The position numbers and the translations under genes were made by a program. Under the pieces are notes generated by a model that saw only the letters and a list, made by a program, of their open reading frames with translations, had not been told where the DNA came from and did no database searches. A DNA stretch of 64,000 bases. Source: Litomosoides sigmodontis. Its lineage: Eukaryota > Nematoda > Chromadorea > Rhabditida > Onchocercidae. Location: assembly GCA_963070105.1 (NCBI GenBank), contig OY718808.1, positions 2,975,738 through 3,039,737 of the forward strand, read 5' to 3'. Position 1 is the first letter of the stretch. Every line of letters starts with the position of its first letter. Positions 15,401-27,510 of this stretch are shown piece by piece.

Positions 15401-18108
15401 AAAACTTTTCCCTATCAAATTTCATTTCAGAAGTATCAAATCTTGCTCAAACAGACAGTAGTTGTGTTTGCCGGTTTTGTACTGCTCCATTACTTCCAGA
15501 TCAGGTTTTTTTCTTTTGTATTAATAGAATTTCGCATGATAATATCTCTTTCCATGCTGAAACAATTTCGAATATTGACTGCGGTTTTAAGCATATGTTA
15601 TACTAAACTATTTGGAACATCCAGTTTTCCGGATTATTTTGTTATCCCACTTCTGCTTTCTAGGTTTTCAGTTGAAAGTTTATACTTTTTAGTTTGGCAA
15701 GTGATTGAGAGGGCATGCACACTTGTTCATTGTTTTAGCACTTTATTGTTACAATTTAACATTTGTAACTGAATGTATGGCAGCGCGTCGTAATTAAAAT
15801 GTTTGGAAGTTCATTGCCATTTTCAGCTGATTGATGGTTTGTGTAATCATGAGGAATGTCGTCATTTTTCGACATTAGCTTGTCAACGACGACTCACGTG
15901 CGGTCATATTTGTGGTGGTATACGTGATGAAGAAGTATGCTTACCGTGTATGCAATGTAAAAAGCCAGGTAGGAGTGGTAATTGCTATATTTTTCCAATT
16001 GCAATTTTTATTTGACTTTAGATTCAAGTGAGATTTAAGTGTTTTATCGAAATAGTTTAATGGTTGCTATTAATTGACGTGTTACTAATAATTTTAATAG
16101 TTTTAAAATTTTAGGAAGAAAGAATTTTAGTTTTTTTTAGCGAAAAAACGTACTATTCTATTATTTTGCAATTTTCCTTTACTTTTCGAAATGAATAATG
16201 TTGACATCTTTTATCAGCTGAACTTTCAGATATTAAGCAAGATGCAGATGATTTATGCGTAATATGCTTTACGGATCGCTTGGGTGGTGCGCCGTGTATT
16301 CAACTGACCTGTGAACATGTTTTCCATTATCATTGTGTGCGGACTGTACTCGAAAAACGTTGGAATGGACCACGGATTGTTTTTCGCTTTATGCAATGCC
16401 CACTGTGCAGGAAACAAGTTAGTTCTGTCTTTGCAAAGTCTTTTAATTTGATGCGGTTGATTAGGTAAACTTGTAGTGGTAATCGATCAGGCTTTCGTAG
16501 GTTGCTCTGAATTACTACCATGTTGTTTCTTGCAAAATTTCCAAGAGATGTGGTATTTTAGGAAATTAATTTTTGTGCATGGAAAGAAGGTGTGTAAATG
16601 CAGGAGTCTCTCTTTCTCAGTGAATATTTTAGGATTATCCTTATACAGGATCAGTGGGAGGTTTTGGTTGATTCAGTCGTGAAGTTTTATGCGTTAAATA
16701 ATTTATATCACTTGTCATTTACACTAGGCATAAATTTTTCCAATTTCCAGATTGACCATTCATCATTAACGGATTTGATACGCCCACTACAACTTTTGTA
16801 TAACGAGGTATTGACGAAAGCGCGTCTAAGGCTTGAATATGATGGGCTTGTACAGTCTCGTACGACCACATCTGAGAGCAGGTAATTTTTTTCTCTCTAT
16901 CTCCGATAGTCACTATTGTGTGATCAAAAAGAAATACATTTCATGTCTTATCAAATATTCAACAGCAACAACTTAATTTTAGTACTTGTGGGATAAGGCC
17001 CTGTAACAATAAATAATAACTTTTCCCAATTCGGTGTCTTTAAAGGTTTGGGAAAAATGTTCACCATTCCTGTATAGGTTCACCATTCACCATTCCTCTA
17101 TAGGCGTTTGGTCAAGTTTTTGTGGAAAGGATATTCAAAGTGAATGTTAGCTTAAGGATATATTCTTTAAAGTTTACATGGTAATTTATTAAGACAATGA
17201 GAATTTTTTATTTTTTTAGTGAACTTTACAAAAATTCGGACGAATACGCAATGGAGCGGTATATGTATGTGCTGTGTTTTAAATGTGGAAAGGCGTATTT
17301 TGGTGGCGAAAGTCGCTGTCAGCAGGTCGTTTTTTGGTTCATTTCATCCACTTTTTTTAAGATTTTTTGAACTTAGTTGCTTAGAGCTATTTTTATGACT
17401 TATTTTTTTGAAGTCTAGCTTGTTGTTGAAATAAACTCGTGATTCTCAGAAAAAAGAAGTTTTGTTAATTTTGTCTTTTCCTTATTTTATTTGTACATAG
17501 TTTCAAAAGTTCCTTCAGCTTTTTTGACACATGTAAAATTCTCTTTATAATTGCATTGACTTTAGAAAAATCAATTATTTAAGGGATTGGACAACTCGCA
17601 GTATAATCCTGAGGAATTGATCTGTGGTGGCTGTTCTGATGTTGTAGGTGCTCAGATCTGTGGACGTCATGGAGTAGATTTCCTTGAATTTAAATGTCGT
17701 TTTTGTTGCTCCGTTGCTGTTTACTTTTGGTTAGTTATTACGGGTTCGGTCTTTTGAAATCAGATAAATGTAGTTGCTCATAGTTTGTTCACATTGATTT
17801 AAATTTAAAATAATTGTAAAAGATTGAGAACTTTGCAATGATTTTTAAGTGATGATTATTAACATATTTTGTGGATGAGTATTTGATTTCACTTACATTG
17901 CAGCTTTGGTACCACACACTTCTGCACGGTATGTCATGATGATTTCCAGCGATTGATGCGCTTGCCGAAAGAGCTTCTACTCAAGTGTCCGGTTGGACCG
18001 AAAGGAGTGCAATTAGAAGGCGAATGTCCGTTAAAAGTTAAGCATCCACCAACAGGTGAAGAATTTGCACTTGGTTGTGGCATATGCCGGAATATCAGTA
18101 CGTTTTGA
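1..18108 (+). CDS. rpm-1: RPM-1/Highwire/MYCBP2 (PHR) E3 ubiquitin ligase, 5' end outside window
   Basis: This is the 3' part of the gene for the giant PHR-family ubiquitin ligase (C. elegans RPM-1, fly Highwire, vertebrate MYCBP2/PAM), a neuronal regulator of synapse formation and axon termination that works with the F-box protein FSN-1 and targets DLK-1. The window opens inside an exon (1-43). I place about 52 exons with consistent phases, giving about 2,496 residues to the TGA at 18106-18108. Domain order matches the family: PHR2, CUB-like block, filamin-like, SH3-like, zinc-binding block, DOC, B-box-like, Cys-rich, RING-H2, tandem-cysteine. The RCC1-like repeats and PHR1 should lie upstream. 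Introns are mostly 50-400 bp. Uncertain borders: the exon near 4679-4717, the start of the exon at 7926 and the donor at 8711. Exons between the separately listed blocks: 9329-9430, 9612-9684, 9971-10139, 10400-10679, 10885-11035. Gene identity is very secure; individual borders are predictions. Confidence 0.95.
183..1435 (+). other. rpm-1: rpm-1 exons encoding the second PHR domain
   Basis: Exons 183-304, 575-725, 802-1000 and 1269-1435 join in frame. The PHR fold signature is visible: an F-x-R-T...W-D-V start, the segment [20 protein letters not shown], then a closing stretch with [20 protein letters not shown]. It is called PHR2 rather than PHR1 because the CUB-like and filamin blocks that follow PHR2 in MYCBP2 follow directly here. 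PHR domains are beta-sandwiches found only in this family and a few BTB proteins. The intron at 305-574 contains an (AT)n run at about 388-420. Confidence 0.88.
1807..4262 (+). other. rpm-1: rpm-1 exons: helical linker and CUB-like block after PHR2
   Basis: Exons 1807-1918, 2219-2354, 2435-2525, 2928-3058, 3131-3239, 3383-3499, 3676-3844 and 4111-4262. The block includes a helical piece ([20 protein letters not shown]) and a beta-rich region ending in [10 protein letters not shown], which aligns with the MYCBP2 segment ending YGFKCFAIGYEF. The exon at 2219 reads in frame from the phase-1 end at 1918. The open stretch after 4262 is read as intron, because the next conserved segment resumes at the TTTCCAG acceptor before 4467. 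Confidence 0.8.
4467..5222 (+). other. rpm-1: rpm-1 exons encoding the filamin-like domain
   Basis: Exons 4467-4637, about 4679-4717, 4806-4963 and 5129-5222. The segment [12 protein letters not shown], then [17 protein letters not shown] and [19 protein letters not shown], form the filamin/ABP280-like immunoglobulin repeat found between PHR2 and DOC in this family. The small exon at 4679-4717 is the least certain border: the best donor (AAG|gttagt) gives the wrong phase, so a weaker TTA|gtagct donor is assumed. Confidence 0.8.
5370..6697 (+). other. rpm-1: rpm-1 exons encoding the SH3-like region
   Basis: Exons 5370-5458, 5538-5745, 6086-6259 and 6515-6697. The segment [20 protein letters not shown] followed by [11 protein letters not shown] and [14 protein letters not shown] matches the SH3-like module of MYCBP2 (IGIIPPG...DGVWLRLS...WCLQYNQHLGR). 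The exon at 6086 uses a TTTCAG acceptor and keeps phase 0. The last exon closes the module with [17 protein letters not shown]. Confidence 0.85.
6998..9162 (+). other. rpm-1: rpm-1 exons: helical segment and Cys/His-rich zinc-binding block
   Basis: Exons 6998-7119, 7273-7417, 7571-7762, 7926-8125, 8208-8271, 8465-8711 and 8987-9162. The segment [20 protein letters not shown] matches MYCBP2. The block from 7926 holds [20 protein letters not shown] followed by a Gly/Asn-rich stretch and [13 protein letters not shown], which is the conserved zinc-binding module. The Trp codon is split between 8125 and 8208. The donor at 8711 (gttaat) is chosen because the exon at 8987 needs phase 1; the stronger-looking CCG|gtttgt at 8707 would shift the frame. 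Confidence 0.82.
11263..12274 (+). other. rpm-1: rpm-1 exons encoding the DOC/APC10-like domain
   Basis: Exons 11263-11390, 11567-11746, 11881-11973 and 12122-12274. The core motif [16 protein letters not shown] is nearly identical to the MYCBP2 DOC domain (SLTDGSTETFWESGDE). It is followed by the beta-strand [20 protein letters not shown] and by LRIRQLRVFG at the 11973/12122 junction. DOC domains resemble the APC10 substrate-recognition fold of the anaphase-promoting complex. Phases are 0 across the last three junctions. Confidence 0.9.
12482..14178 (+). other. rpm-1: rpm-1 exons between DOC and B-box
   Basis: Exons 12482-12615, 12782-12947, 13124-13294, 13466-13560 and 13878-14178. The predicted protein is helical and resembles the conserved MYCBP2 region after [23 protein letters not shown] parallels YCFELLSMVLALSGSNVGRQ, and GAPMYWRID parallels GESHWWMKG. 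The segment [17 protein letters not shown] corresponds to RLWLALASLCVLDQDHV. The intron at 13561-13877 contains nothing I can call. Confidence 0.85.
14542..15161 (+). other. rpm-1: rpm-1 exons encoding the B-box-like zinc finger
   Basis: Exons 14542-14681, 14807-14900 and 15065-15161. The spacing of CDNH...[19 protein letters not shown] matches CDNHDDGETAAIILCNVCGN and the following cysteines of MYCBP2, a B-box-like zinc-binding module. The next exons give the segment ending LNGMVEFNE, which aligns with KTMKAMVEFRE. The acceptor before 14542 (TTTTTTTTGAAG) is slightly atypical, but the frame and homology fix it. Confidence 0.88.
15431..16417 (+). other. rpm-1: rpm-1 exons encoding the Cys-rich lead-in and RING-H2 domain
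   Basis: Exons 15431-15504, 15827-15968 and 16218-16417. The first two give [12 protein letters not shown] and a Cys/His block ([20 protein letters not shown]) matching MYCBP2. The third encodes the catalytic RING-H2: LCVICF, then CEHVFHYHC (C-x-H-x2-H-x-H-C) and CPLCRK. This domain recruits the ubiquitin-loaded E2. Conservation of every zinc ligand indicates an active ligase. Confidence 0.95.
16751..18108 (+). other. rpm-1: rpm-1 exons encoding the linker helix and tandem-cysteine (TC) domain
   Basis: Exons 16751-16881, 17220-17325, 17584-17729 and 17904-18108. In MYCBP2 ubiquitin is relayed from E2 through two TC-domain cysteines to a hydroxyl substrate (RING-Cys-relay mechanism). By alignment from memory, the upstream relay Cys (human C4520) is in GGESRC (codon 17317-17319), the Glu (E4534) in NPEEL (17614-17616), the downstream Cys (C4572) in YFCFGTTHF (codon split 17728-17729/17904), and the His (H4583) in CTVCHDD (17935-17937). 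All are present, and the spacing of the last two matches. The C terminus, [17 protein letters not shown], is near-identical to vertebrates. Confidence 0.93.
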
Positions 18109-21100
18109 TCCAAACAAAAAATTCTCCAAAATTCGTCATTTGCATCTGTTGTGTTTTTTGTATGCAATTGAATATTTTTTTTGCTGCTGTTTAGTTAATT
18201 TATTAATTTGAAAGCAACGGAACAATTGTGCTTAAGGATGGACATTAACAAAGATGATCGCTTTAAGTGATATATGTTCTTTCGTTTCAATGGCTTTTTG
18301 AAAAAATAGTACTATTAAAATGAATTGCTTAAGTAGCCGTCTTAGTTGCACTGAATATTTTTAATTTGTAATGTTGCATGATGACTTGTGTAATCTAATT
18401 TTCATGTTGATGTGAAGGAATTACAGGAACAGATGGACTGAAGCTTGATATCAGTATAAAAAAATGAAAGCTAAAATTTGTAGTAAGAATTTGCAAGTAA
18501 AAATTATGGTTAAAACTTTGATGATTGTCTGAAGTATTTGCCAAATTAACAGCTAGGTTTGATTTGTAGTTTCAATCGATTTTTGATTTGCTTATATAAA
18601 GCGCAATTGTGAAAAGCTACTCATATATATGAATTATCACATTCCGTCTTTAAATTCGATCTCTTTTGTAATTCCGGTAAATTTTTTTCTTTCTTTGGGT
18701 TGTGACATTATTTTATTCACTCTTTGCATTTGTTGATCTTGTCCTTGTTTTCCTTTCCAAAGCTCTCAGAGTTGTGTTTCTCTTTTTTAGGTCTGATTTC
18801 TTTTTCAATTGATTTCTTTTTCAATTGAAATCGCTATGGATGAGCGCCTCTGTTACTTTCCCGTTTTTTTTTTGTTTTGATTTTTCATGCTGATATTATA
18901 TTGTTCTTTCAGTGTTCGTATTGAAATGATGAAGAGAAAAAGCTTTTCCACTTTTTTTTACCTCAAATTCATTTCAGTTTCAATTACCAATAATATCATT
19001 ATCGTGAAATTTTTGTGAAATTAAAGCAAATATGAAAAAAAAGTTATTATATAGTATAAATCACAGGGAAATATGCAATATAGTGATGTGTATTATTTGT
19101 TTCAGCGAACATTGAACTGAGTAGATTTAGGGGAAAAAAGAAAGAAAATGCTTACCTAATAGACAATAAATCTGTAGTTACGGCGTAACTCTGTGGTTTA
19201 TCAGCATTCAATAATTTGAAAGTGATTACTCTATTAATTGCTACAACTATTTGGAAGCTAACCAAATGCTAAATTTCAAATAAAGGAAAAAGTATATATG
19301 TAATAGCTAATTGTGGTAAAAGTGTATATTTCAAAAATTGCAGTGAAGTTGAAAATTTTTACTACCGCATGTTTACTCTTAAATGGAACGCTAAGCCATT
19401 GAAATTGCTAACATTGCTATAAATGATTGATTGAGCATCGACACCCATGTGGATGTATGTTGTTGTTAATAGCACTAATGTGAGAATACCATCGAGTAAC
19501 GTGAAAATTTTTCGACGTCAATTTCTATGTATCAACGTGAGACCGCTCTTTTATGCTATTACATACCTCATAAAGTGATGATATTTCCCTCTATAACGTC
19601 ACTTTCAGTTGCTAAATTTCGAAATGCAAATGTTCAGTTTCCTAGGCTCTCGCTATTATTAATTGGACATGAATAAAAGTGAACCGACAGATAAATAATT
19701 GAAATGCTACGCATTGCACAATTATAATTACACGTTTCTTCATATGATGATGATATTTTCTTCTTTACTAATTAATTTTCCTCTTATCAATTATTATTGA
19801 TTAATTCATTGTGTAAAAATTTTCTAAATCAATTAAAATAAAAAGAACAAATGAAATGGTGATGAGAATGAATGCAAAAGTTTGCATAAATTGATTGTTA
19901 CAAAAGTTGTCCACCCAATATTCTCATTCTTCTCTTCGCCATGTAAATTATTATTTCGATCTTGTTTTTCTATCCTTTGGAAGAAAAGGAGGAAACAAGA
20001 AATGAAATATATGCACTTTTCTGAGCAATCTATTTTTGCAAAAATTTCAATCCTGTTTTAAAAGTTTGGCGTGTGAGCTTTCAATTTCTCTCCTCTCTTA
20101 TTTTATTTTTGTACATTTTTTTTTTCAGCAAGATAGGGGAGAGAAAAAAGCGTGCGTTATTATTTAGTTGTATGAGATGAAATTTTATAGATTTAAAATT
20201 TTTACTTACTTAAAAATTATAACTTGACAGAAAATGTATGTGTGTTCAGTGATGATGTTTGCTGGGTGTATTTCTGTGAATGCAGTTGTTGCAAGCTGAA
20301 GCATGGAGTTTTCTCGAAATTTCAATATTCAAAAATTCGCTAATGTTAACCTAAAATTGAATCAAATCGTTTTTTTTTTGCAACTCATTGTTTGTTGTGT
20401 TTTGGTGGGATGTTGAATGGTTGCAGTGGTAGTTGGTGCAACTTAAATTGCTAATGATTGTTGTATTAATTGAGCTTCAACGAAGTTAGTGATGGAAGTG
20501 TGAAATGATGCAAATGAATGCATCGATTGCTAAAAATAAAAGTTGCTAATTATAACTGTTGTAAATTACGGTAAGTCAAAGTGAAAAGACGCATTGATTG
20601 CTGCTAAATTATTTGCTCGTTTCTTCTTTTTTGCATGAAATATGTTCGCAGTAAAAAATTAATTAAACTTAAAATGAAAAAAAAAATTGAAATGATTTCG
20701 TTTTGGCACTAAGATGAATATTGAACTATATTGGTTGACTAATTCAAATAGCTTGAAGCAACAATGGTATAATATTTTCTCGCTAGCTTTGTGTTGATGA
20801 ATTAAATCGATTATCCTAAAATGAATTATAAATGTCGGCTGTAAAATTGTAAGCATTTTTGTTATATTTATATATTTAATATAATTCTTTTTTTTTTAAT
20901 CTATTGTAAAGTTATTTTTGTGAAAATATCAAATTACTATTCCTGGTGCTATTTATTTATTACCATTACTTTTATTATCATTATTATTAATTATCACTAA
21001 TTGCTAATTATTATTAATTGCTAATATTAATTATTATTAATTATCATTAATTATTATCGCTAATTAACATTATTGCTATTATTATCATTAAAATATGAAA

Positions 21101-22579
21101 TGACAAATTTTTCCAAATCTGCAAATGACATTCCGAGCGAAGGAGGAAGTTCGCTTCTCCCTTCCTCCCCTTTCATTTAATCATATTATTTTATTATCAC
21201 ACTACAACACCTCCCTCATGCTTATCAGTACCTCACCTTATCACCATAATATCTTCCCTTCCACTTACTTACTACCACTGGCGCACACATTACTTAATGT
21301 GATCAATGCTCATGTATTTGTCACAACAGTTGCTACTTCATTCATTTTACGTTTGCTCTCGCATACTTCCTTTTATGTCAACAATACTTCACGTATGTTG
21401 TTGACGTAAGAGAGAAAGGATTTTTAAAACGTATGCTTCTTTTACACTTCCAAATATATGCCTTCTATTGCTACGCAAACTTTACCTTATACGTCTCTGA
21501 TCTCTGCAACCATTTATCTACGCAGGTTACGCTTCTCGACTCGTCAACGATTACACACTCGTTTTGAACTATTCGGCGCTGAAACGTTTCAATTTCAAAA
21601 TTTATCAATTTTTTTTTCTTTTAAGCAACAATGTGTATTACAAGAACGTTTCACTGAACTTGTAATCCTATTGAATTGGTGAGGAGGTTTCATTTTGTGA
21701 TCGACTTCACATTCCTATCATCCACTGTGCGCTCCACTCACAGACGTACTAGCAAGGTGTTGTTATCAAATGGATCAAATTAAATATGCAATGAATTACT
21801 AATTAGCGGTAGAGTTGCTCAGGTAATCCTCATCCATTAATTGAAATATTATTTGATGGTCAAAAATTTTTATTACACTCAAAGAAAGAACTGATAAGAT
21901 CACAATTCGCATAATTCTCACTCATTCATAATTTAATATGTTAATTTAGTACAAATTAAACAGGTGAATGGTTAGAAAATTAACACGAGCAGAAAGAAAA
22001 ATTTTATAAAAAAAAGGAAACTGAACAATGATGACACTATTTATTAGCATTCATTCAATCAATTAATTAAGTTTTATTATCTGAATTGTTACACAAAAAA
22101 AAATAGCACTGACTATTCGTTGCAATTAGACAACAAATATTAAACATTTTAATGCATCAATTTGAAATTTTCCATGCATTTAAAATTTCAATGAAACTTT
22201 CACAAACACTATCTACAGCTTTCCTTATTCTAATTTTAATGCGTCTTATATTATGGTAACAGAGGAAGATGTAGAGCATGGAACAGGTAAATCATCTTTT
22301 TTTTAAATTTTCAACCTCTCCACACGGATGAAATTTCAATTGTTCAAAATGATGGAAACATCGAAGCAAACCTATCTGTGTACTTCGTTTATTCACAGAC
22401 ACTATGAATACTTCGCTCCAATGCTTTACCACTTCACTATTGTTATTATATTGCTATTCTCGCCATTATTACTGCCATTTCACTATTATGATCATAACCA
22501 CGGTTATGCTATTATCGCTATATTATTACTATTATTATCACCGCTACTGTTTATTATTATTTCTTATTATTACTATTTC
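18109..22579. other. Intergenic, no gene found
   Basis: AT-rich sequence with no open frame flanked by credible splice sites and no recognised protein similarity. It contains small local duplications (for example a 16-bp unit twice at about 18798-18830) and a degenerate TTA/TAAT-rich stretch around 20960-21095. I could not identify a clear polyadenylation signal for rpm-1. Nothing else is supported. Confidence 0.6.
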
Positions 22580-23761
<1,182 letters not shown>

Positions 23762-23939
23762 TATTATTGTTATTATTATTAATTATTAATTATTATTATT
23801 AAATTATTTGCCATCAATTATTATGTGAGGCAAATGAAATATCGCTACAGAAAAAAAAAGTGGAAACCTAAAAAGAAAGTGGAAAGTTTCGAATGGAAAC
23901 AACCTTTTTCCTTCTTGCACAGCGAGAATCGAATTTGGA

Positions 23940-24200
23940 ACATTTGAAAAGTGAATGAATGAGGGGAGGGGAGGGGAGGAGTGAGGGAGGAGTGAGGGAG
24001 GGAGCTGAGGAGGGAACGGACAGAGTCCACCCACAGAGACTGGCAAGAAGTGCTAGCTAGCCAGCTAGGCAGAGATGAGGGATGAATTGAGGAGTGTAAT
24101 GGGGCCGGTGATGGTGCCTAAACGATGGGATTTGCTACTTCTCTCTTTGCTATCCCATCCATCCTAATGAGTAGTAGCAGCGCAGCTGTCTGGAAAGTAG
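23940..24200. other. G-rich/purine island with G-quadruplex potential
   Basis: The + strand has runs GGGG at 23963-23966, 23968-23971 and 23973-23976, then GGG near 23985 and 23996 and further GA-rich sequence to about 24016. The following roughly 180 bp is also less AT-rich than its surroundings. This could be a regulatory element or untranslated exon; neither is shown by the sequence. Confidence 0.4.
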
Positions 24201-27200
24201 TTATTTGGCACGCACCAACCTTATTCCTTTTTCTTTCTCTCTCTCTTTTTTTTGTTCTCTCCTAAAATTGCTAACCTCTGAGATTTGATTTGAGGGAGGA
24301 AGAAAGAGCGAAAAAAATTTCCTCAAAATTTTCTCGTTCAATAAAGTTTATTCGTTTTCTTTTTTTTTTTTGGTTACCTCTCACTCTCTCTATTACTCTT
24401 TCTTTTTGAATGGTTTGTTTGTTTTATTTCAAATAATTTAAATCTTTATAAGCTCTTTTTTCTTTGACAAATAGGAAATGATATTTTGTTTGGGCTTAAC
24501 TCTTTCTCTTTTTCTCTCCCTGTCTCTTCATCTCTTTCACCATCTATTTTGTTACATGTGTGTTTTATTCTTCATCAATTAACACTGTTTATTTATATTG
24601 CATTGTTACAACATAAGAGTTTAACATTTTAATTTACTCTCTCCTCTCCGCTCTCTCCTACTTTCAACAATAATTTGAGAAACTTGTCTAAAAAGCTTTT
24701 TTTTTTTGCTTTAGCTGCACTATTTGATTCATGTTGGAAGTTTTGTCAATTAGTAGTTAATTAATTAAAGGTCACTTTTCTCGCTTGCCTTATTGTCGTA
24801 TGCTGAGGAGTTTGCTGATGATAATTCAATTAATTAATTAATAAGCATCATCTTACTGCTTTATTTTTCATTGTGGAATGCTGAAGCAGTGATAGTTTAG
24901 CGACGATAATAATTTAGCTAATTTTTTTTTCTTCCCAACTTCAATGATAATATTTAAATATTATTTTAATTTCTTTTCTTCTCAAAAAAAAAGAACAAAA
25001 ACAACTGAACAACTGACCAAACAATACTTACTCATTGCAAAAACTCCTATTCATTTCAATTTTTCAATGATTGATGAAATCATTCATTCATTTCATCATT
25101 AAATTAAAATTTATTCATTTTACTGTAAGTAAGAATTTTTTATCTTTTGTACCAATAGTGCATCATCAACAACGATCAATGAAATTGTAATGCGTAACAG
25201 TTGATGATTGAGAAGGAGAGAGGAAAGTGAGAGAAGAGAAGAGAGAGAAGAGAAGGAGGTTAGGAGAAAAAGATTGAAATGATTGAAATGAATGTGAATT
25301 AAGTATAGTTAACTATCGTTCATTGCTGATTACAGTGTAACTGTAGATGTAACTGTAACTTGTACAACTGTTAATTCAGTAAATCGTTTTGATTAATCGA
25401 GTAGTATAAGTAATTATTAGGAAAGTAACAGTGTTGTCAATGTTTGTTATTACAACACACGAATATGCAATGAATGAAGCGATCGATTTTGAAGTACCAC
25501 TTCAAATCAATTTTTTTTTCCTTCCACTACAATTGTAGGAAAAAAGAAATGGAAAGGAATGAAAAAAAAAACATAAATAATTGATAAATGAAATTTGAAA
25601 CTGTAATCTTTGCTCTTTTCTTCATTCAAATATTATTTGATATATAAACATCACTGCTCTGCACTTTCATTAAATAAACATAATAATTTAGTTAAATTTA
25701 TTTTACTAACTTTTTATTTATGCGTTGTTTCATGCTGTTTCATGAACAGCAAGATAAACGATAGGATAATGTAAGTTATTTATTTTTTTTCCCCTTCATT
25801 TATTTATTTATAATTCTAATTATTGTGATAATTTCAAATAAATTCATTTTATTTATTCGTAATTTCCAATATTCAATTTATTCAGTTGTGTTTTCAAAAT
25901 ATTCACTTCGTTTGTTTTGCGATTTCGAATATTCCACTCATTTATTTGCAATTTTACACATTCAATTCATATTATTTCCTGGTTTTGAGTGTTCGTTTCA
26001 CTTGTTTTTGCAATTTCAAATATTCCATTCATTTAATTGTGATTTCAAATATTCAGTTTAGCATTCATTACAAATCTGCTAGGTTACAGCAGCGTAAGTT
26101 GAAATGGATGATCGTAGGTATCATTGTGAAATGAATGTTGTTTACTTACATAATTTATGTTAATTTATTTAAAATGCATTATCTAAATGTTACAGTTGAA
26201 ATTACTGTCATTGAAATAGCAAACAGCTTTTTACATGCACAACAACAATAGTTAATATTATTATTGTTATTATTAATGTTACAGTTTTTTGCTAAAATTG
26301 GGCATTAAATTTCAAAGTTTCAATTAGAATTCCTGCACATTAAATTTTTTAATTTCATTCATTGTATTTTACATGTTCATTTTTAAAAATTTAAAAAAAA
26401 ATGTTTTTCAACAAAATGAAAAAACTGTTCCAAAATCAGTCGTTATAGGACAAAGAAATAAAGAGGAAAAAAAATTTATTATTCTTTCCTTCCTTCTCTC
26501 TCTCTCTCTCGCTTCTCCTCTTTCTCTCTCTCTCCCTCTCTTGCAGTGTTTTCATTGTTAACTTCTATCATACGACCGCAATCAATAATAGGAAACATCA
26601 ACTATTAATTGAAAAAAAAAATTGATGATGGCGGATGACTGCTTTTTTTTTGCATTTCAAATTTGATACATACGTGTAATATAATATGCATGTGTAAAAT
26701 ATTTATAAAATATTTTCTTTTTGTAAAATATGTTGAATTATTTTTGATTGAAATTTTTGCTTATTCTTTTTGAATATCTTAAATTATAAAGAAATGTTTC
26801 AGCTGTACTTTTTGCTGTTTTGCTTACTTTGAAAGAGTAAATTTTATTCTCTAGAAATTTCAATGCGAAGTGTTCACTTGAAATGACGGAAGTTAAATGT
26901 TAGGTTGTTGTCGCGTCCGATGACGCAAGACGTTGTTGCGAAAGGCGAAGGAAAAAAAAGGAAATTTTGCTTGAGCTGTATGGCTCATTTGCAATTGTAA
27001 TTTAGCAACAAATCATTCCGCTGCATTTTTTTTTCAGTGTTTTTGAGATAAATTTCTCATTAAATTCACTTTTTTTTTGAAATTAATTGTTGATTAAAAT
27101 TTCAAGTTTAAAATATGATAATATTAACGAATGTAAGGATGCATTTCCTGTGGTTTTTCTTTTTTTCTTTTTTTTTTGTAGGATTGCATCTATCATTTAA

Positions 27201-27267
27201 ATTGATTTTTTTTTTGTTTGCCTGAAAAGATGCAAATTTCGACCGTTTGAATTTGGCACTGAAATGC
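24201..27267. other. Intergenic, low-complexity, no gene found
   Basis: AT-rich with T-runs, CT tracts (about 24230-24250, 26495-26545) and a degenerate tandem array of roughly 40-bp units at about 25835-26060 (variants of a TTTCAAATATTC core). No credible exon chain was seen on either strand. Confidence 0.55.
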
Positions 27268-27510
27268 CAGTGTATGCATACATACACATACACAGATGCA
27301 CGCATCCGTACACAAACACATGCACACATACACAGATGCATGCATCCGTATACGGACACATGAACGCATACACGTACGCATACAAACACATACACGTACA
27401 TACCACATGCGTATACATATACATACACAAACTCATACACATACACACACACACGCACGTACACGCGTAAAATACATACAAGCACATAAACACATAAACA
27501 CACACAGGCA
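27268..27510. repeat. CA-rich degenerate minisatellite
   Basis: CACATACA-rich stretch containing imperfect repeats of an ACACAGATGCA(T/C)GCATCCGTA core. Open frames on both strands here (Cys/Val-rich or His/Thr-rich) are repeat artefacts. Confidence 0.85.
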
